A stretch of 64,000 nt of DNA from Chryseobacterium sp. JM1 (GTDB lineage Bacteria; Bacteroidota; Bacteroidia; Flavobacteriales; Weeksellaceae). Both the position numbers and the translations under genes were made by a program. Position 1 is the stretch's first letter, and every line of letters begins with the position of its first letter. Shown here in pieces: positions 1 to 8,339 of the stretch. Under the pieces are notes generated by a model. It made no database searches and was not told the origin of the DNA. It was given only the letters and a program-made list of their open reading frames with translations. The DNA is taken from positions 62,001 through 126,000 of the forward strand of contig NZ_JPRN01000006.1 in assembly GCF_000737715.1 (NCBI RefSeq). The letters are read 5' to 3'.

Positions 1-482
1 TCAATACTCAGAACTCCCAGAAGCAGAGTGATTTCGGAAGCGAAAGAGAAATCATGTATAAAATTCTCTTCGATATGAGAAGTGATATTAATGATTTAAA
101 ATCGCTAACTTCAGAACTGATCAAAAACAAAGGAACTGCTGATCTGAGCAATCAGGAAAAAAACCTGATCAACAGGATTTATTCTGCAGAACAGAACCAG
201 CCTGTAGCACAGAATTCACTGCTCTATTTCGAAGATAAATCACCGGTGGTACAAACGTCACCAACCATTATTTCAAATGCTGATGACAGCTACGAAGATA
301 TTGAAGATATCGAAATAGAAGAGAACAGACCGGAATCTTTATCGCTTCAGAATAATGAAAAGGATTTAATTATCAAAGCGTTAGAGAAGCATAAAGGGCG
401 CAGGAACAGAGCTGCGGACGAGCTTGGTATTTCACAGAGAACATTATACAGAAAAATAAAACAATATAACTTAGAAGACTAA
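1..482 (+). CDS. Sigma-54-dependent response regulator, C-terminal part (5' end outside window)
   Basis: The reading frame is open from base 3 to the stop at 480-482, so this is the last roughly 160 residues of a longer protein. The end carries a Fis-type helix-turn-helix (GRRNRAADELGISQRTLYR), the DNA-binding domain of NtrC-type activators of sigma-54 RNA polymerase. The stretch before it is an acidic linker rich in Glu, Asp and Ser, and before that is the region just after the AAA+ ATPase. The first in-frame ATG in the window (54) lies inside the protein and is not its start. The following membrane-protein gene begins 9 bases after the stop, so they are probably cotranscribed. The AAA+ and receiver parts are not visible, so the signal sensed is unknown. 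Confidence 0.8.
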   Translation, partial: NTQNSQKQSDFGSEREIMYKILFDMRSDINDLKSLTSELIKNKGTADLSNQEKNLINRIYSAEQNQPVAQNSLLYFEDKSPVVQTSPTIISNADDSYEDIEDIEIEENRPESLSLQNNEKDLIIKALEKHKGRRNRAADELGISQRTLYRKIKQYNLED

Positions 483-491
483 TACACAGGA

Positions 492-1184
492 ATGAAGAAT
501 TTAGAAGTAAAAGATTATGATTTTAATATCGGGAAATATGTATCCCAGGGAACAGATCTGTTCAAAAAAGATATTGGTGGTTTTATCGTAGCTACACTGC
601 TCCTGTTTGTCATTAGCTTTATCCCTTTCTGTGGTATTCTTGGACTGGGTAACTTCTATAAGATCTGCAAAAAAGTAGATGAGGGTCAGCAGGTTTCAGC
701 AGGAGATATTTTCGACTTTACGGATTTCGTAGTGTATCTGAAATTGTTTCTGCTTATTTTCGCGATATGTATTGTGGCCATGATTCCGATACAGTTTACG
801 CTGGTTCCGTTCTTAGTTGCTGCCGACACTGAAGGCGGACAGGTATCAGATACCGGTGCAGCATTGCTGGCAGGTGGAATGGGATTGTGGGTGATGATGA
901 TTATGATATTTATTATGATTCTTTCTATATCTATGTATTTTATACAACCTTTGATCTCGCTGTACAGAATCACAAGCGTAAGAGAAGCATACAGACTTTC
1001 CTGGAAAATTGCCAAGAAAAACTTTTTTATGATCCTTTTATTCTCAATTGTAGTAGGCTTCATTTCCCAGCTTGGAATCATTGCATGCGGAATAGGAATC
1101 CTGTTTTCTATACCTTTGGGAATCTGCATTAAGTATGCTGCTTATAAAGATGTTTTGGAGTCTTTAAATCAAAAAACGGTATGA
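492..1184 (+). CDS. Multi-pass inner-membrane protein of unknown function
   Basis: The 230-residue product has about four or five hydrophobic segments (roughly residues 30-55, 78-110, 125-160, 177-205) with short polar loops, typical of an integral inner-membrane protein. Gly- and Pro-rich turns and a Lys/Arg-containing loop before the last helices are visible. No catalytic motif is recognised. Similar flavobacterial proteins are often named without evidence as carotene oxygenase-like, which I do not support. It sits between a sigma-54 regulator and lptE, and its last 4 bases overlap the lptE start (ATGA), implying translational coupling and a possible envelope role. Confidence 0.7.
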   Translation: MKNLEVKDYDFNIGKYVSQGTDLFKKDIGGFIVATLLLFVISFIPFCGILGLGNFYKICKKVDEGQQVSAGDIFDFTDFVVYLKLFLLIFAICIVAMIPIQFTLVPFLVAADTEGGQVSDTGAALLAGGMGLWVMMIMIFIMILSISMYFIQPLISLYRITSVREAYRLSWKIAKKNFFMILLFSIVVGFISQLGIIACGIGILFSIPLGICIKYAAYKDVLESLNQKTV

Positions 1185-1702
1185 GTAAATTAAAAATAAT
1201 ATTCGGGTTTGTCATTCTTTCGCTGTTTCATCAGTGTTACTCATTTACAGGATCTTCACTGACGGATGAAAAGACCGTTCAGATCAATGAATTTCCCAAT
1301 AATGCAGCCCTTGTAAACCCCACGCTTTCCCAGCAGTTTTCTACAGATATCCAGAACAGATTCCTGCAGAGAACCACTTTAAAAGGAACAAAATCAAATC
1401 CTGATATTTTGATAGAAGGTGAAATTTCCGACTACGGATTCTCACCTACTACGATCAGCTCCAATACTACACAGAACCCCTCGGGCGGTATAGTACAGCA
1501 GGCACAGAGCAAACTGACGATCAGTGTAAAAGTACATTACGAAAACAAAATACATCCCGACTCCAGTTTCGACAGGACTTATACGGATGAAGCGGTTTTC
1601 AATAGTGACCTGACACAGAGTCAGATAGAAGCTTCCCAGGTGAAGCTGGTGACAGACAGAATTATTAACAAGATATTTAACGATATTGTAGCCAATTGGT
1701 AA
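1181..1702 (+). CDS. lptE: LPS-assembly lipoprotein LptE
   Basis: This 173-residue protein starts with a short lipoprotein signal whose lipobox ends at Cys19 (LSLFHQC). The rest matches the Bacteroidota LptE-like pattern: a segment about zero-sum gene products (NEFPNNAALVNPTLSQ), then a DNA-uptake-like alpha/beta domain with the conserved DILIEGEISDYGFSP stretch. In the family, LptE plugs the LptD beta-barrel and helps place lipopolysaccharide in the outer leaflet. It overlaps the preceding membrane-protein gene by 4 bases and is followed after 1 base by the acidic protein gene. The assignment rests on length, lipobox and family pattern. Confidence 0.75.
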   Translation: MSKLKIIFGFVILSLFHQCYSFTGSSLTDEKTVQINEFPNNAALVNPTLSQQFSTDIQNRFLQRTTLKGTKSNPDILIEGEISDYGFSPTTISSNTTQNPSGGIVQQAQSKLTISVKVHYENKIHPDSSFDRTYTDEAVFNSDLTQSQIEASQVKLVTDRIINKIFNDIVANW

Positions 1703-1703
1703 G

Positions 1704-3779
1704 ATGAATCCCAGAGTTTTAGAATTATTAAAGAACCCCAAAAATATTCAGTCAGAAGATCTCGGTCTTTTGAAAGAAGAAATCCATGCTTTTCCTTATG
1801 TCCAGAACATCAGGGCACTTCATTTGTTTGGGGTACACCTTTATGATAAAGAAAACTATCAGAAAGAACTTTCTACAACGGCGGCCTATACCACCGACAA
1901 AAAACTTCTTTATCAGCTGATCAACGGGAAGATTCAGCGCGAACCGAAGCCAGAAACGGCAGAAGAAAAACAGCCTTCCAAAACAACAGAAAAGGCTGTG
2001 AAATATTCCTACAAAGACAAAGCTTTCCCTATAAAAAGAGAAGAGCCTACCGATAAAAAGCAGGATCAGTATGAGGCAGCAGCATCTATGATACCGCCTG
2101 CTCAGGAAATCAAACATATCCATGTGAATGGGGAGAGAAACAGAATTCTTTTTGAAGGAGAAGAAAACTTCCTGGATGAAACCCATTCCGAAGTTATAGA
2201 TCTTGAATCCACACTGGAATCAGGGGTAATTGTGACTCAAAAAACAGAACCTGTTACAGAAGATCTTAAAGAAGAATCTGTACAGGAAGTAGGAGCAGAA
2301 AATAATGAACCGTCAGAAGATTCAGAAGCCGGAGTAGAATTCACTCCTGAATTGATTGTTGATGAAGATCAAATCGATGAACCGGCTGAGGAACAGGAAA
2401 TCGATAATGAGGAAGAAGTAAGCTTCCACGAAGTAGAAGCAATCGTACCGGAAACAGAAGTTACTGAGGAGGCAGAAGAACAGAAAGAAACTGTTGAAGA
2501 ACCGGTAGCCATTGAAGCAGAGGAGAACTCTGAAGTTATAACTGAAGTTGAAAATACAGACGAACCACATGCGGAAATCAGTTTCCATGGAATGGATGAA
2601 TTCCTGCCGGATGTTAAAATTCAGGCAAACAGTGATGATGAAGCGGTAGCTCCGGAAGTCTCTAAACCGAATGTTAATAAGCATGAGGAAGAAATGAGAC
2701 GTCTGATCGAAGAGGTAGAAAAGAAAATGAAAGAAGCTCAGTCAGCTCCAAAGGTTGACAATGAGGAACCTGAAACTGCCGACCACGAAATCAGTTTTGC
2801 CGAGACCCAAAATTTCCACTTCTGGTCCACTGAAAAAGAAGAACCGAAAACGACTGAGGAATCTGCTCCTGAAAAAGAGGAAGAGACCACAGAACAACCT
2901 ATACAAAACGAAGAACCGGAAGTAATAGTAGAAAAACCGGAGGAACAGAAGATCGTCGCACAAGAAGTCTCCGCATGGAAACCTATGAGCTTGGAATCTA
3001 ATGTACCGGATTCTATGATCTCCAAAGAACAAACAGTTCCCGCTCCTAAAACTGAAGCTCCAAAACAGGAAAACATCCCTGTTGTAGAAGAAAAGCAGGA
3101 AGAAGTTGCTGCAGAAATGACCGAAGAGCCTCAAAAAGAAGCTGAAAAAGTTTCAGAACAGCAAGTTGCACCTGTCGCAGAAGAAACGCCTGAAACGGCA
3201 GAAGAACAGCATACAGATGGTAAAGCCTCTGAAGAAGTTACTGAAACAAAAACACCTAAAGGAGAAGAAGCTCCCGTGATGAATGTTTCTTTCTTCGGTT
3301 CAGATATCTCAAGTTTATCCGTAGAAAAAAGAGAAAAAGAAAACATACAGGCAGATGAGCCTGTTCAGGAAGTTAAAGCTCAAAATACTGCACAGACACC
3401 GTCTGACAGCAATGTTCCCGGTTTTATCAATACATGGCAGAGCTGGCTTAAAATAGACAGGCCGGCAGAAGAAGAGGTTGTTGTACAGAAAGAAGAGGTA
3501 GAAGAAGTAATCCCTATCCAGGAAAAGGTTATTGAAGCCTTTATCGAAAACAATCCTAAGATCAGTCAGTTAAGAGACGAAAGCACCTATGTTGTCAGAG
3601 AAAAGAACGACGATATTTCTCACCTGATGACAGAAACACTGGCTAATCTGTATCTGGAACAAAAACTGTATTCAAAAGCCATTAAAGCCTTTGGGATTTT
3701 AAAGAAAAAATATCCTGAAAGAGTTGCTTATTTCGACAGCAGAATCGAAGAGGTGAATATCATCAAAAGCGGAAAATAA
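1704..3779 (+). CDS. Large glutamate-rich low-complexity protein with terminal helical domains
   Basis: The 691-residue protein has three parts. Residues 1-75 look like a folded helical domain (FPYVQNIRALHLFG). Residues about 85-620 are low-complexity and very rich in Glu, Val, Pro and Ala, with repeated short phrases such as EEP, EVSFHE, EISFHGMDEF and EISFAETQNF. Residues 630-691 form TPR-like helices (ETLANLYLEQKLYSKAIKAF). No signal peptide is seen, so it is probably cytoplasmic. It follows lptE by 1 base and its stop abuts the next start. The short recurring SF-containing phrases could be linear binding motifs. Function unknown; intrinsic disorder likely. Opposite-strand frames here are composition artefacts. 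Confidence 0.8.
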   Translation: MNPRVLELLKNPKNIQSEDLGLLKEEIHAFPYVQNIRALHLFGVHLYDKENYQKELSTTAAYTTDKKLLYQLINGKIQREPKPETAEEKQPSKTTEKAVKYSYKDKAFPIKREEPTDKKQDQYEAAASMIPPAQEIKHIHVNGERNRILFEGEENFLDETHSEVIDLESTLESGVIVTQKTEPVTEDLKEESVQEVGAENNEPSEDSEAGVEFTPELIVDEDQIDEPAEEQEIDNEEEVSFHEVEAIVPETEVTEEAEEQKETVEEPVAIEAEENSEVITEVENTDEPHAEISFHGMDEFLPDVKIQANSDDEAVAPEVSKPNVNKHEEEMRRLIEEVEKKMKEAQSAPKVDNEEPETADHEISFAETQNFHFWSTEKEEPKTTEESAPEKEEETTEQPIQNEEPEVIVEKPEEQKIVAQEVSAWKPMSLESNVPDSMISKEQTVPAPKTEAPKQENIPVVEEKQEEVAAEMTEEPQKEAEKVSEQQVAPVAEETPETAEEQHTDGKASEEVTETKTPKGEEAPVMNVSFFGSDISSLSVEKREKENIQADEPVQEVKAQNTAQTPSDSNVPGFINTWQSWLKIDRPAEEEVVVQKEEVEEVIPIQEKVIEAFIENNPKISQLRDESTYVVREKNDDISHLMTETLANLYLEQKLYSKAIKAFGILKKKYPERVAYFDSRIEEVNIIKSGK

Positions 3780-4892
3780 ATGATGGCGCGCTTAGTCTGT
3801 ATTTTTCTGTTTGCTTGTTTATCCTTTGCTTCGGCACAGGTAAATCCGGGCGAAGTATTTCCTGTAGCTACTTTGACTCATGAATTTACAGTTCCTGCAA
3901 AGAACCTTAAGGAAGAAACCGTGATCACGAGACTCCTTGAAATTCCAAGGGCAGCACTGTTTAAAAATAAAGACTGGAATGAATCCTCCTCTTCCTTTAC
4001 TTCATTTGAAAAAATAGAATCGGTAGTCATTTTTCAAAAAATAAATAAAACAAAAGACAGGAATTATAATTTCTCCTGCGCAGCTACTATACATTATGTG
4101 AAAGGAGCGTTTCAGGTAGAACTGATTACCCATAATTTCGAAAAATTTCTTGAATCAGACGGAAAACCCAATTCTTTCTATGATGTTAAGTATCTTGAGT
4201 ATTATCAGGCCATGTCACAGGAGTTTAAATCTTTGATAATCAAATACCTTTCAGGAAACACCACTGCTGCCGAAAATAGAGATATTCAGCTGAATAAAGC
4301 AGCTGACCTTACATCGTCCGGAAAGAGTGAAGATGCTTTAAAAATCAATAACAAAATTCTGGCATCAGATCCTCAAAACAGCCTGGCTCTTTTCAATAAA
4401 GCCCAACTTCTTTTTGCCAAGAAAAAATATGCAGAGACTCTCAATACGATCAACTTAGCGGAGAAGAATACAGAATTGGCTGATTTTGAGATATTGACCT
4501 ATAAAAATATTAAAATCCAGTCTCTTATGGCGACCGGACAGAATCAAAAAGCTCTTGAGGAAACCCATAAAACAGTACAGCTCACAGCTGGAATAGATCC
4601 CGAAAAAGCTTTTGAAACCATTGAGGATGATAATGGAAAAGAGACACTTGCTCCTACAGACAGGACAAAATTACTATTGCTAAGTGTGTTCAATTATGAG
4701 CAGCTTAAAAAAAATAAAGAAGCTGTAGAAAGTCTGAAAAAATTTGAGGCCCTTATTCCCAACAATGATATCGGTCTTTTAACAAAAGTATTTAAATTCT
4801 ACTGCCTTCTTAAATCCAGAGAAAATACAGAAAGAGTCCGTTCAATCATTCTCAAAGATAGCCCCAAAGCGAATCTTCCGTGTAAGAATTAA
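3780..4892 (+). CDS. Secreted or periplasmic TPR-repeat protein
   Basis: The 370-residue product begins with a signal peptide (MMARLVCIFLFACLSFASA, likely cut after Ala19). Residues about 25-165 form an unrecognised domain. Residues about 170-350 are tetratricopeptide-like helices (SEDALKINNKILASDPQNSLALFNKAQLLF is one such unit, split over two helices), suggesting a protein-binding scaffold in the periplasm. The ATG abuts the preceding stop, so the two genes are very likely coexpressed. The 3' end overlaps the convergent DUF4126 gene by 4 bases, so no terminator fits between them. In related genomes secG often follows this cluster; it is not here. Confidence 0.75.
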   Translation: MMARLVCIFLFACLSFASAQVNPGEVFPVATLTHEFTVPAKNLKEETVITRLLEIPRAALFKNKDWNESSSSFTSFEKIESVVIFQKINKTKDRNYNFSCAATIHYVKGAFQVELITHNFEKFLESDGKPNSFYDVKYLEYYQAMSQEFKSLIIKYLSGNTTAAENRDIQLNKAADLTSSGKSEDALKINNKILASDPQNSLALFNKAQLLFAKKKYAETLNTINLAEKNTELADFEILTYKNIKIQSLMATGQNQKALEETHKTVQLTAGIDPEKAFETIEDDNGKETLAPTDRTKLLLLSVFNYEQLKKNKEAVESLKKFEALIPNNDIGLLTKVFKFYCLLKSRENTERVRSIILKDSPKANLPCKN

Positions 4893-5491
4893 AGCGGTTC
4901 CACATTCTTTTTCCGGAATTTCCGCCATATTTTCCGGCCGAAAATTACCACAAGAATAATCAGAATAACAGCAAACAAAGCCGCAATCACCGGTGCAGCC
5001 ATCGCCAGAACAGACATGATGCCCGCTCCGGCTGTTTCAGTAGTTCCCACCACCGAATTCCCCAAACCACCCGTTGTAGCGGTAGAAGCCGCCCGAATCC
5101 CTGCAAAACCCGAACTTATCGTAGCTGCAGTTCCTCCCCCGGCAATCAGTGCAAGGCCCCACTGTGGAAAAGTTCCCAGATCTGCAAACTGGCTGGCAAA
5201 TAAAACAGAGCCTGCTACAGTAGCCAGCGGCACCGAAATGGTATCCAGCAAATGATCGACAAAAGGGATGTAATACGCTAATATCTCAGCGATAGTCGCA
5301 ATACCGGTGGTAATAAGTGCAGGAAGCCCGGAAAGCCATTCAAAATGCTCATTCATCGGGATCCAGTGAAAATAAGAAGCAAGACTTACCGCAAACATCG
5401 GCAGAAAAACTCTGAAGCCGGTGGCCGCTGCCAGCCCGATACCGATAAAGGCACTGAGGATGTAAGAAAGGTAGGGAATATGATCTAACAT
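4889..5491 (-). CDS. DUF4126 family membrane protein
   Basis: The ATG at 5491 is chosen because translation then begins at MLDHIPYLSYILSAF, the usual family start; the frame also extends 16 codons upstream without support. The 200-residue protein has an N-terminal membrane helix with AAATGFRVFLPMF, a Gly/Ala/Thr-rich central part with several weak membrane segments, and a strong C-terminal helix followed by a Lys/Arg-rich tail (FGRKIWRKFRKK). This fits the DUF4126 family, whose function is unknown. It converges with the TPR gene (4-base overlap). Confidence 0.75.
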   Translation of the reverse strand: MLDHIPYLSYILSAFIGIGLAAATGFRVFLPMFAVSLASYFHWIPMNEHFEWLSGLPALITTGIATIAEILAYYIPFVDHLLDTISVPLATVAGSVLFASQFADLGTFPQWGLALIAGGGTAATISSGFAGIRAASTATTGGLGNSVVGTTETAGAGIMSVLAMAAPVIAALFAVILIILVVIFGRKIWRKFRKKNVEPL

Positions 5492-5792
5492 TTTAATTTT
5501 CAGATTTATTGTTTTCCCTAAATTACATAAACTAAGCAAGCTTTTATAAAAATTTAAACCAATATCATCTTTTTAAGATATAAATACCCGAATTTCTTTA
5601 TAAAATTTCGTGCATCGCGACGGAAAAAAGGTGTCGATTTATTAGATGAAGAAACATTGATTCCCCTCTCTCATCTGTGAAAATCCGTCTGATCAGTAAG
5701 AAAAAATAAAAAAGCAACTAAGTAAACAGCCATTTTACGCATTATTTCATTGGTAAACTGTTACACTGCTCCATTGTTACATTATAAAATTA
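5492..5792. other. 301-base intergenic region without a recognisable gene
   Basis: This AT-rich stretch separates the DUF4126 gene from rnpA, both on the minus strand. I see no open frame of useful size, no clear Bacteroidota promoter box and no stable hairpin with a T-run. It should hold the promoter of the DUF4126 gene and the end of the rnpA transcript. Confidence 0.5.
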
Positions 5793-6164
5793 TCAAGATC
5801 TCTTCTGCATCTTGCACAGCTTAATAAACTGCTCCTCCACATCCTGAAACTTAGCCGGCATTTCAGGTGAAACCCAAAACATCATCGCCATCGTTTTTTC
5901 TCCGAAAGCTTCTTTAAATAAATCTTTATTCAGACGGTAACATTCTCTTAAAAGCCTTTTGACACGATTTCTGTGCACCGCTTTCTTAAAATACCTTTTA
6001 GAAACAGAAACTCCAAATTTATGGCTGTCTACCTGCAGGTTAGGTTTATCTTTCAGAATGATAATCCTTAGGTTTCCACAGGTCCTCCATTTACCTTTGT
6101 CAAAAAGTAAAGCAATCTCAGTGTTTTTCTTGAGTTTTTCTTCTCTGGAGTAGGTGTAGTTCAT
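5793..6164 (-). CDS. rnpA: Ribonuclease P protein component
   Basis: The 123-residue basic protein carries the RnpA signature: an early FGVSVSKRYFKKAVHRNRVK stretch containing the RNR motif, followed by RLLRECYR. RnpA binds RNase P RNA and helps cleave 5' leaders from pre-tRNA. Length is normal for the family. The start overlaps the tcdA stop by 1 base, so it is probably cotranscribed with tcdA and the TatD-type gene. It is not next to rpmH here, unlike the common bacterial order. Confidence 0.93.
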   Translation of the reverse strand: MNYTYSREEKLKKNTEIALLFDKGKWRTCGNLRIIILKDKPNLQVDSHKFGVSVSKRYFKKAVHRNRVKRLLRECYRLNKDLFKEAFGEKTMAMMFWVSPEMPAKFQDVEEQFIKLCKMQKRS

Positions 6165-6889
6165 TAATCCTGTTTCACTAAATAATTAATCACTTCAGCC
6201 GCTGCATACAATCCGAAAATTGCAGGAATATAGCTGATAGTGCCGTAGAAAGACCTTTTATAGTTGGCCCCGTCCGTTAGTTTCAGACTTTCCTCCTGTT
6301 GAAGTTCATTGGAGAAAACACACCTGAAACCTTTATTGATATTTTCTTTTTTAAGTCTTTTTCTGATTTGTCTGGCAAGGAAACAGTTCTGCGTTTTGCT
6401 GATGTCTCTTACCATGACCTTGCTTGGATCTGTTTTTCCGCCGGCACCCATAGAACTCACCAGTTTTATTTTCCTTCTTTTGGCGGCTTTAATTAAAAAC
6501 AGTTTTGGCGTAATGCTGTCAATACAGTCTAAAATATAATTAAACTTATCAGAATCAAGCACTTCATCCATTCTTTCCGGATTCAGGAATTCATTGATTT
6601 TGATTAATTTAAGATCCGGATTGATGTCCAATAGTCTTTCTGCCACGACTTCTACCTTATGCTGTCCTACTGTCGAGCGCAATGCCGGAAGCTGTCTGTT
6701 GATATTCGTGATGTCTACGGTATCGCCGTCTACAATCGTCATATGTCCCACACCTGCTCTGGCCAAAAATTCTGCAGCAAAAGAACCTACGCCTCCTAAA
6801 CCTATAACCAGGACATTGGCCTTATTAAGCTTTTCCAGTCCTTCTTCTTTCATTAGGAGCTCCGTTCTCTCCAGCCAGTACTTATCCAT
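6164..6889 (-). CDS. tcdA: tRNA threonylcarbamoyladenosine dehydratase (ThiF/E1-like)
   Basis: The 241-residue protein has an E1-like Rossmann fold: the nucleotide-binding glycine motif VLVIGLGGVGSFAAE near residues 26-40, the acidic strand MTIVDGDTVDITNINRQ, and DCIDSITPK in the second half. These fit TcdA (CsdL), which cyclises t6A at position 37 of ANN-decoding tRNAs using ATP. The length and the SSMGAGGKTDP segment match TcdA better than ThiF or MoeB. The start overlaps the upstream TatD-type gene by 8 bases and its stop touches the rnpA start, giving a tRNA-processing operon. Confidence 0.88.
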   Translation of the reverse strand: MDKYWLERTELLMKEEGLEKLNKANVLVIGLGGVGSFAAEFLARAGVGHMTIVDGDTVDITNINRQLPALRSTVGQHKVEVVAERLLDINPDLKLIKINEFLNPERMDEVLDSDKFNYILDCIDSITPKLFLIKAAKRRKIKLVSSMGAGGKTDPSKVMVRDISKTQNCFLARQIRKRLKKENINKGFRCVFSNELQQEESLKLTDGANYKRSFYGTISYIPAIFGLYAAAEVINYLVKQD

Positions 6890-7508
6890 TCTTTATCGTG
6901 TCTAAATTTTCTAAAATCTGTTCGTTCAGTTGTTCCAAAGAAATTCCCTTTAACTCCGAAACTTTTGAATACAATTCTTCAATATTAAAGCATTCATTAT
7001 CAGTTTCTAAAAACATTTTGTCCAGGGGAGTATTCCTTACAATTTCCTGCAAAGATAAATGATACAAAACAGCTTTTCCAAAACTCAAATAAAAATTATT
7101 TTTCAGCAGGTCCTCCGCAATGCGTTCCTTTTTGTTAAAACCATGAATAATAACGGCCTGTCTGGCTTTCTTTTTAAAAGAAATCACCTCGTAAAATTTT
7201 CTTACACAGTGTATAATCAGTGGTTTTTTGATCTCGTTGGAAATAAGCATCTGTCTTAAAAAAATCTGTTCCTGAATCTTTTGTGGAATAGGAACCATGG
7301 AGTCTAGCCCGCATTCTCCGATGGCAAGGCAGTTTTCAGTGATATTTGATTCCAGCCAGCTGAACTGTTCCTCCACAGAATCCACGGTGATATCTTTAGG
7401 ATGTATGCCTATAGAATAAGGAGATTCCGGGGGAACAGTTCCGAAGTCTATATTGTAAATCCCATAGAGCGTATTCTTCTTATGGTGGTGAAAATCAAAA
7501 AAATCCAT
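6882..7508 (-). CDS. TatD family metal-dependent hydrolase
   Basis: The ATG at 7508 is used; the frame upstream to 7514 would need a TTG. The 208-residue protein starts with FFDFHHHKK, a variant of the metal-binding HxH, then SIGIHPKD, AIGECGLD (metal-ligand Glu), PLIIHCVRK, VIIHGFNK and FLETDNE (metal-ligand Asp). This is the TatD amidohydrolase-like barrel found in DNA/RNA exo- or endonucleases. It is shorter than E. coli TatD (about 260 residues), with a compressed N-terminal part, and so may be divergent in substrate. It overlaps tcdA by 8 bases. Confidence 0.82.
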   Translation of the reverse strand: MDFFDFHHHKKNTLYGIYNIDFGTVPPESPYSIGIHPKDITVDSVEEQFSWLESNITENCLAIGECGLDSMVPIPQKIQEQIFLRQMLISNEIKKPLIIHCVRKFYEVISFKKKARQAVIIHGFNKKERIAEDLLKNNFYLSFGKAVLYHLSLQEIVRNTPLDKMFLETDNECFNIEELYSKVSELKGISLEQLNEQILENLDTIKNG

Positions 7509-7549
7509 TAACAAAAGTACGATTATTCAGAAAATTAATTTAAAATTAT

Positions 7550-7563
7550 TAAACGAACGTTTA
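7550..7563. promoter_or_regulatory. Inverted repeat, probable TetR operator
   Basis: The sequence TAAACG-AA-CGTTTA is a perfect 6+6 base dyad with a 2-base centre, between the divergent TatD-type and TetR genes. TetR-family dimers typically bind short palindromes beside their own promoter. Its position 44 bases before the tetR start suggests autoregulation; no binding data are implied. Confidence 0.5.
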
Positions 7564-7606
7564 TAATTGTGTTAAAAATTTCTTAACTTTACTCAAAGTG
7601 CACTTC

Positions 7607-8236
7607 ATGAGAAAAAAATTTACGGAAAAACAGATCCATATCCTGGACATTGCAGAGGAACTTATTGCCAAAAAAGGGTATGAGGGAACTTCTGTAAGAG
7701 ATATCTGTTCCAAGGCCAATATCAATGTGGCCATGATTTCCTATTACTTTGGTTCCAAAGAAAAAATGATGTCTTACCTCTATCAGTACCGGGTGCTGAA
7801 GACCAGAGAGAACTTTTCAGAATTTGCAGATACCATCAAGGACGGCAAGCCTGAAATGCAGTTGAGAGAGATCATTAAATATATTGTTTCCCAATTATTC
7901 AAATACAATTATTTCCACGGATTCGTTACCCAGGAACTCAGACATACCGAAAACTTAAAAGACGAGCTGCTAGACTTCTATCAGCTGTTTGTAAAAAAGC
8001 TGGACGATGTCATTAAAAAAGGGGTGGCTTCAGGCGTATTTACCTTTACTCCCAAACCTGAAGATATCCTGACGATGATCATTGGTTCTACATTATTTGT
8101 CATCCGGAATAAAAATTTCTACGAACTGTATGTTCCTAGTAAAAATGAGGAAGCTTATACAAAAGAAGCGGAGAAAAAAGTAAGAATGAATCTTTTACTC
8201 AGTGTTTTTGCTATTTTGGGATACGCTGCAGACTAA
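7607..8236 (+). CDS. TetR/AcrR family transcriptional regulator
   Basis: The start is the ATG at 7607, giving MRKKFTEKQIHILDIAEELI; a GTG three codons upstream is also in frame. The first 55 residues are a TetR helix-turn-helix (GYEGTSVRDICSKANINVAM, then ISYYFGSKEKM). The remaining about 150 residues are the all-helical ligand-binding and dimerisation domain, which does not point to a ligand. A palindrome at 7550-7563 lies just upstream. The next gene, bamD, has its own promoter, so the regulator's targets are uncertain; the divergent TatD operon or distant efflux genes are possible. Confidence 0.88.
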   Translation: MRKKFTEKQIHILDIAEELIAKKGYEGTSVRDICSKANINVAMISYYFGSKEKMMSYLYQYRVLKTRENFSEFADTIKDGKPEMQLREIIKYIVSQLFKYNYFHGFVTQELRHTENLKDELLDFYQLFVKKLDDVIKKGVASGVFTFTPKPEDILTMIIGSTLFVIRNKNFYELYVPSKNEEAYTKEAEKKVRMNLLLSVFAILGYAAD

Positions 8237-8283
8237 ATTTACGTTAAATATTCATAAAAAAAAATCTATTGACAAAAAAGTTA

Positions 8284-8291
8284 TATTTTTG
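8284..8291 (+). promoter_or_regulatory. -7 promoter box (TATTTTTG) for bamD
   Basis: TATTTTTG matches the Bacteroidota -7 consensus TAnnTTTG and lies 49 bases before the bamD start. A well-spaced -33 TTG is not obvious. Confidence 0.6.
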
Positions 8292-8339
8292 CAAATTAGT
8301 AAATCGGCTGTAGAATCCGAAAACTGTTGAATTTTTTAT

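Noticed and set aside
2322..3346. Several long open frames on the minus strand opposite the glutamate-rich gene
   Set aside because: They are Ser/Phe-rich composition shadows of the acidic coding strand, without starts, domains or promoters.
4893..5792. secG expected after the lptE/TPR cluster
   Set aside because: No secG-like frame is present; the region contains the minus-strand DUF4126 gene instead.
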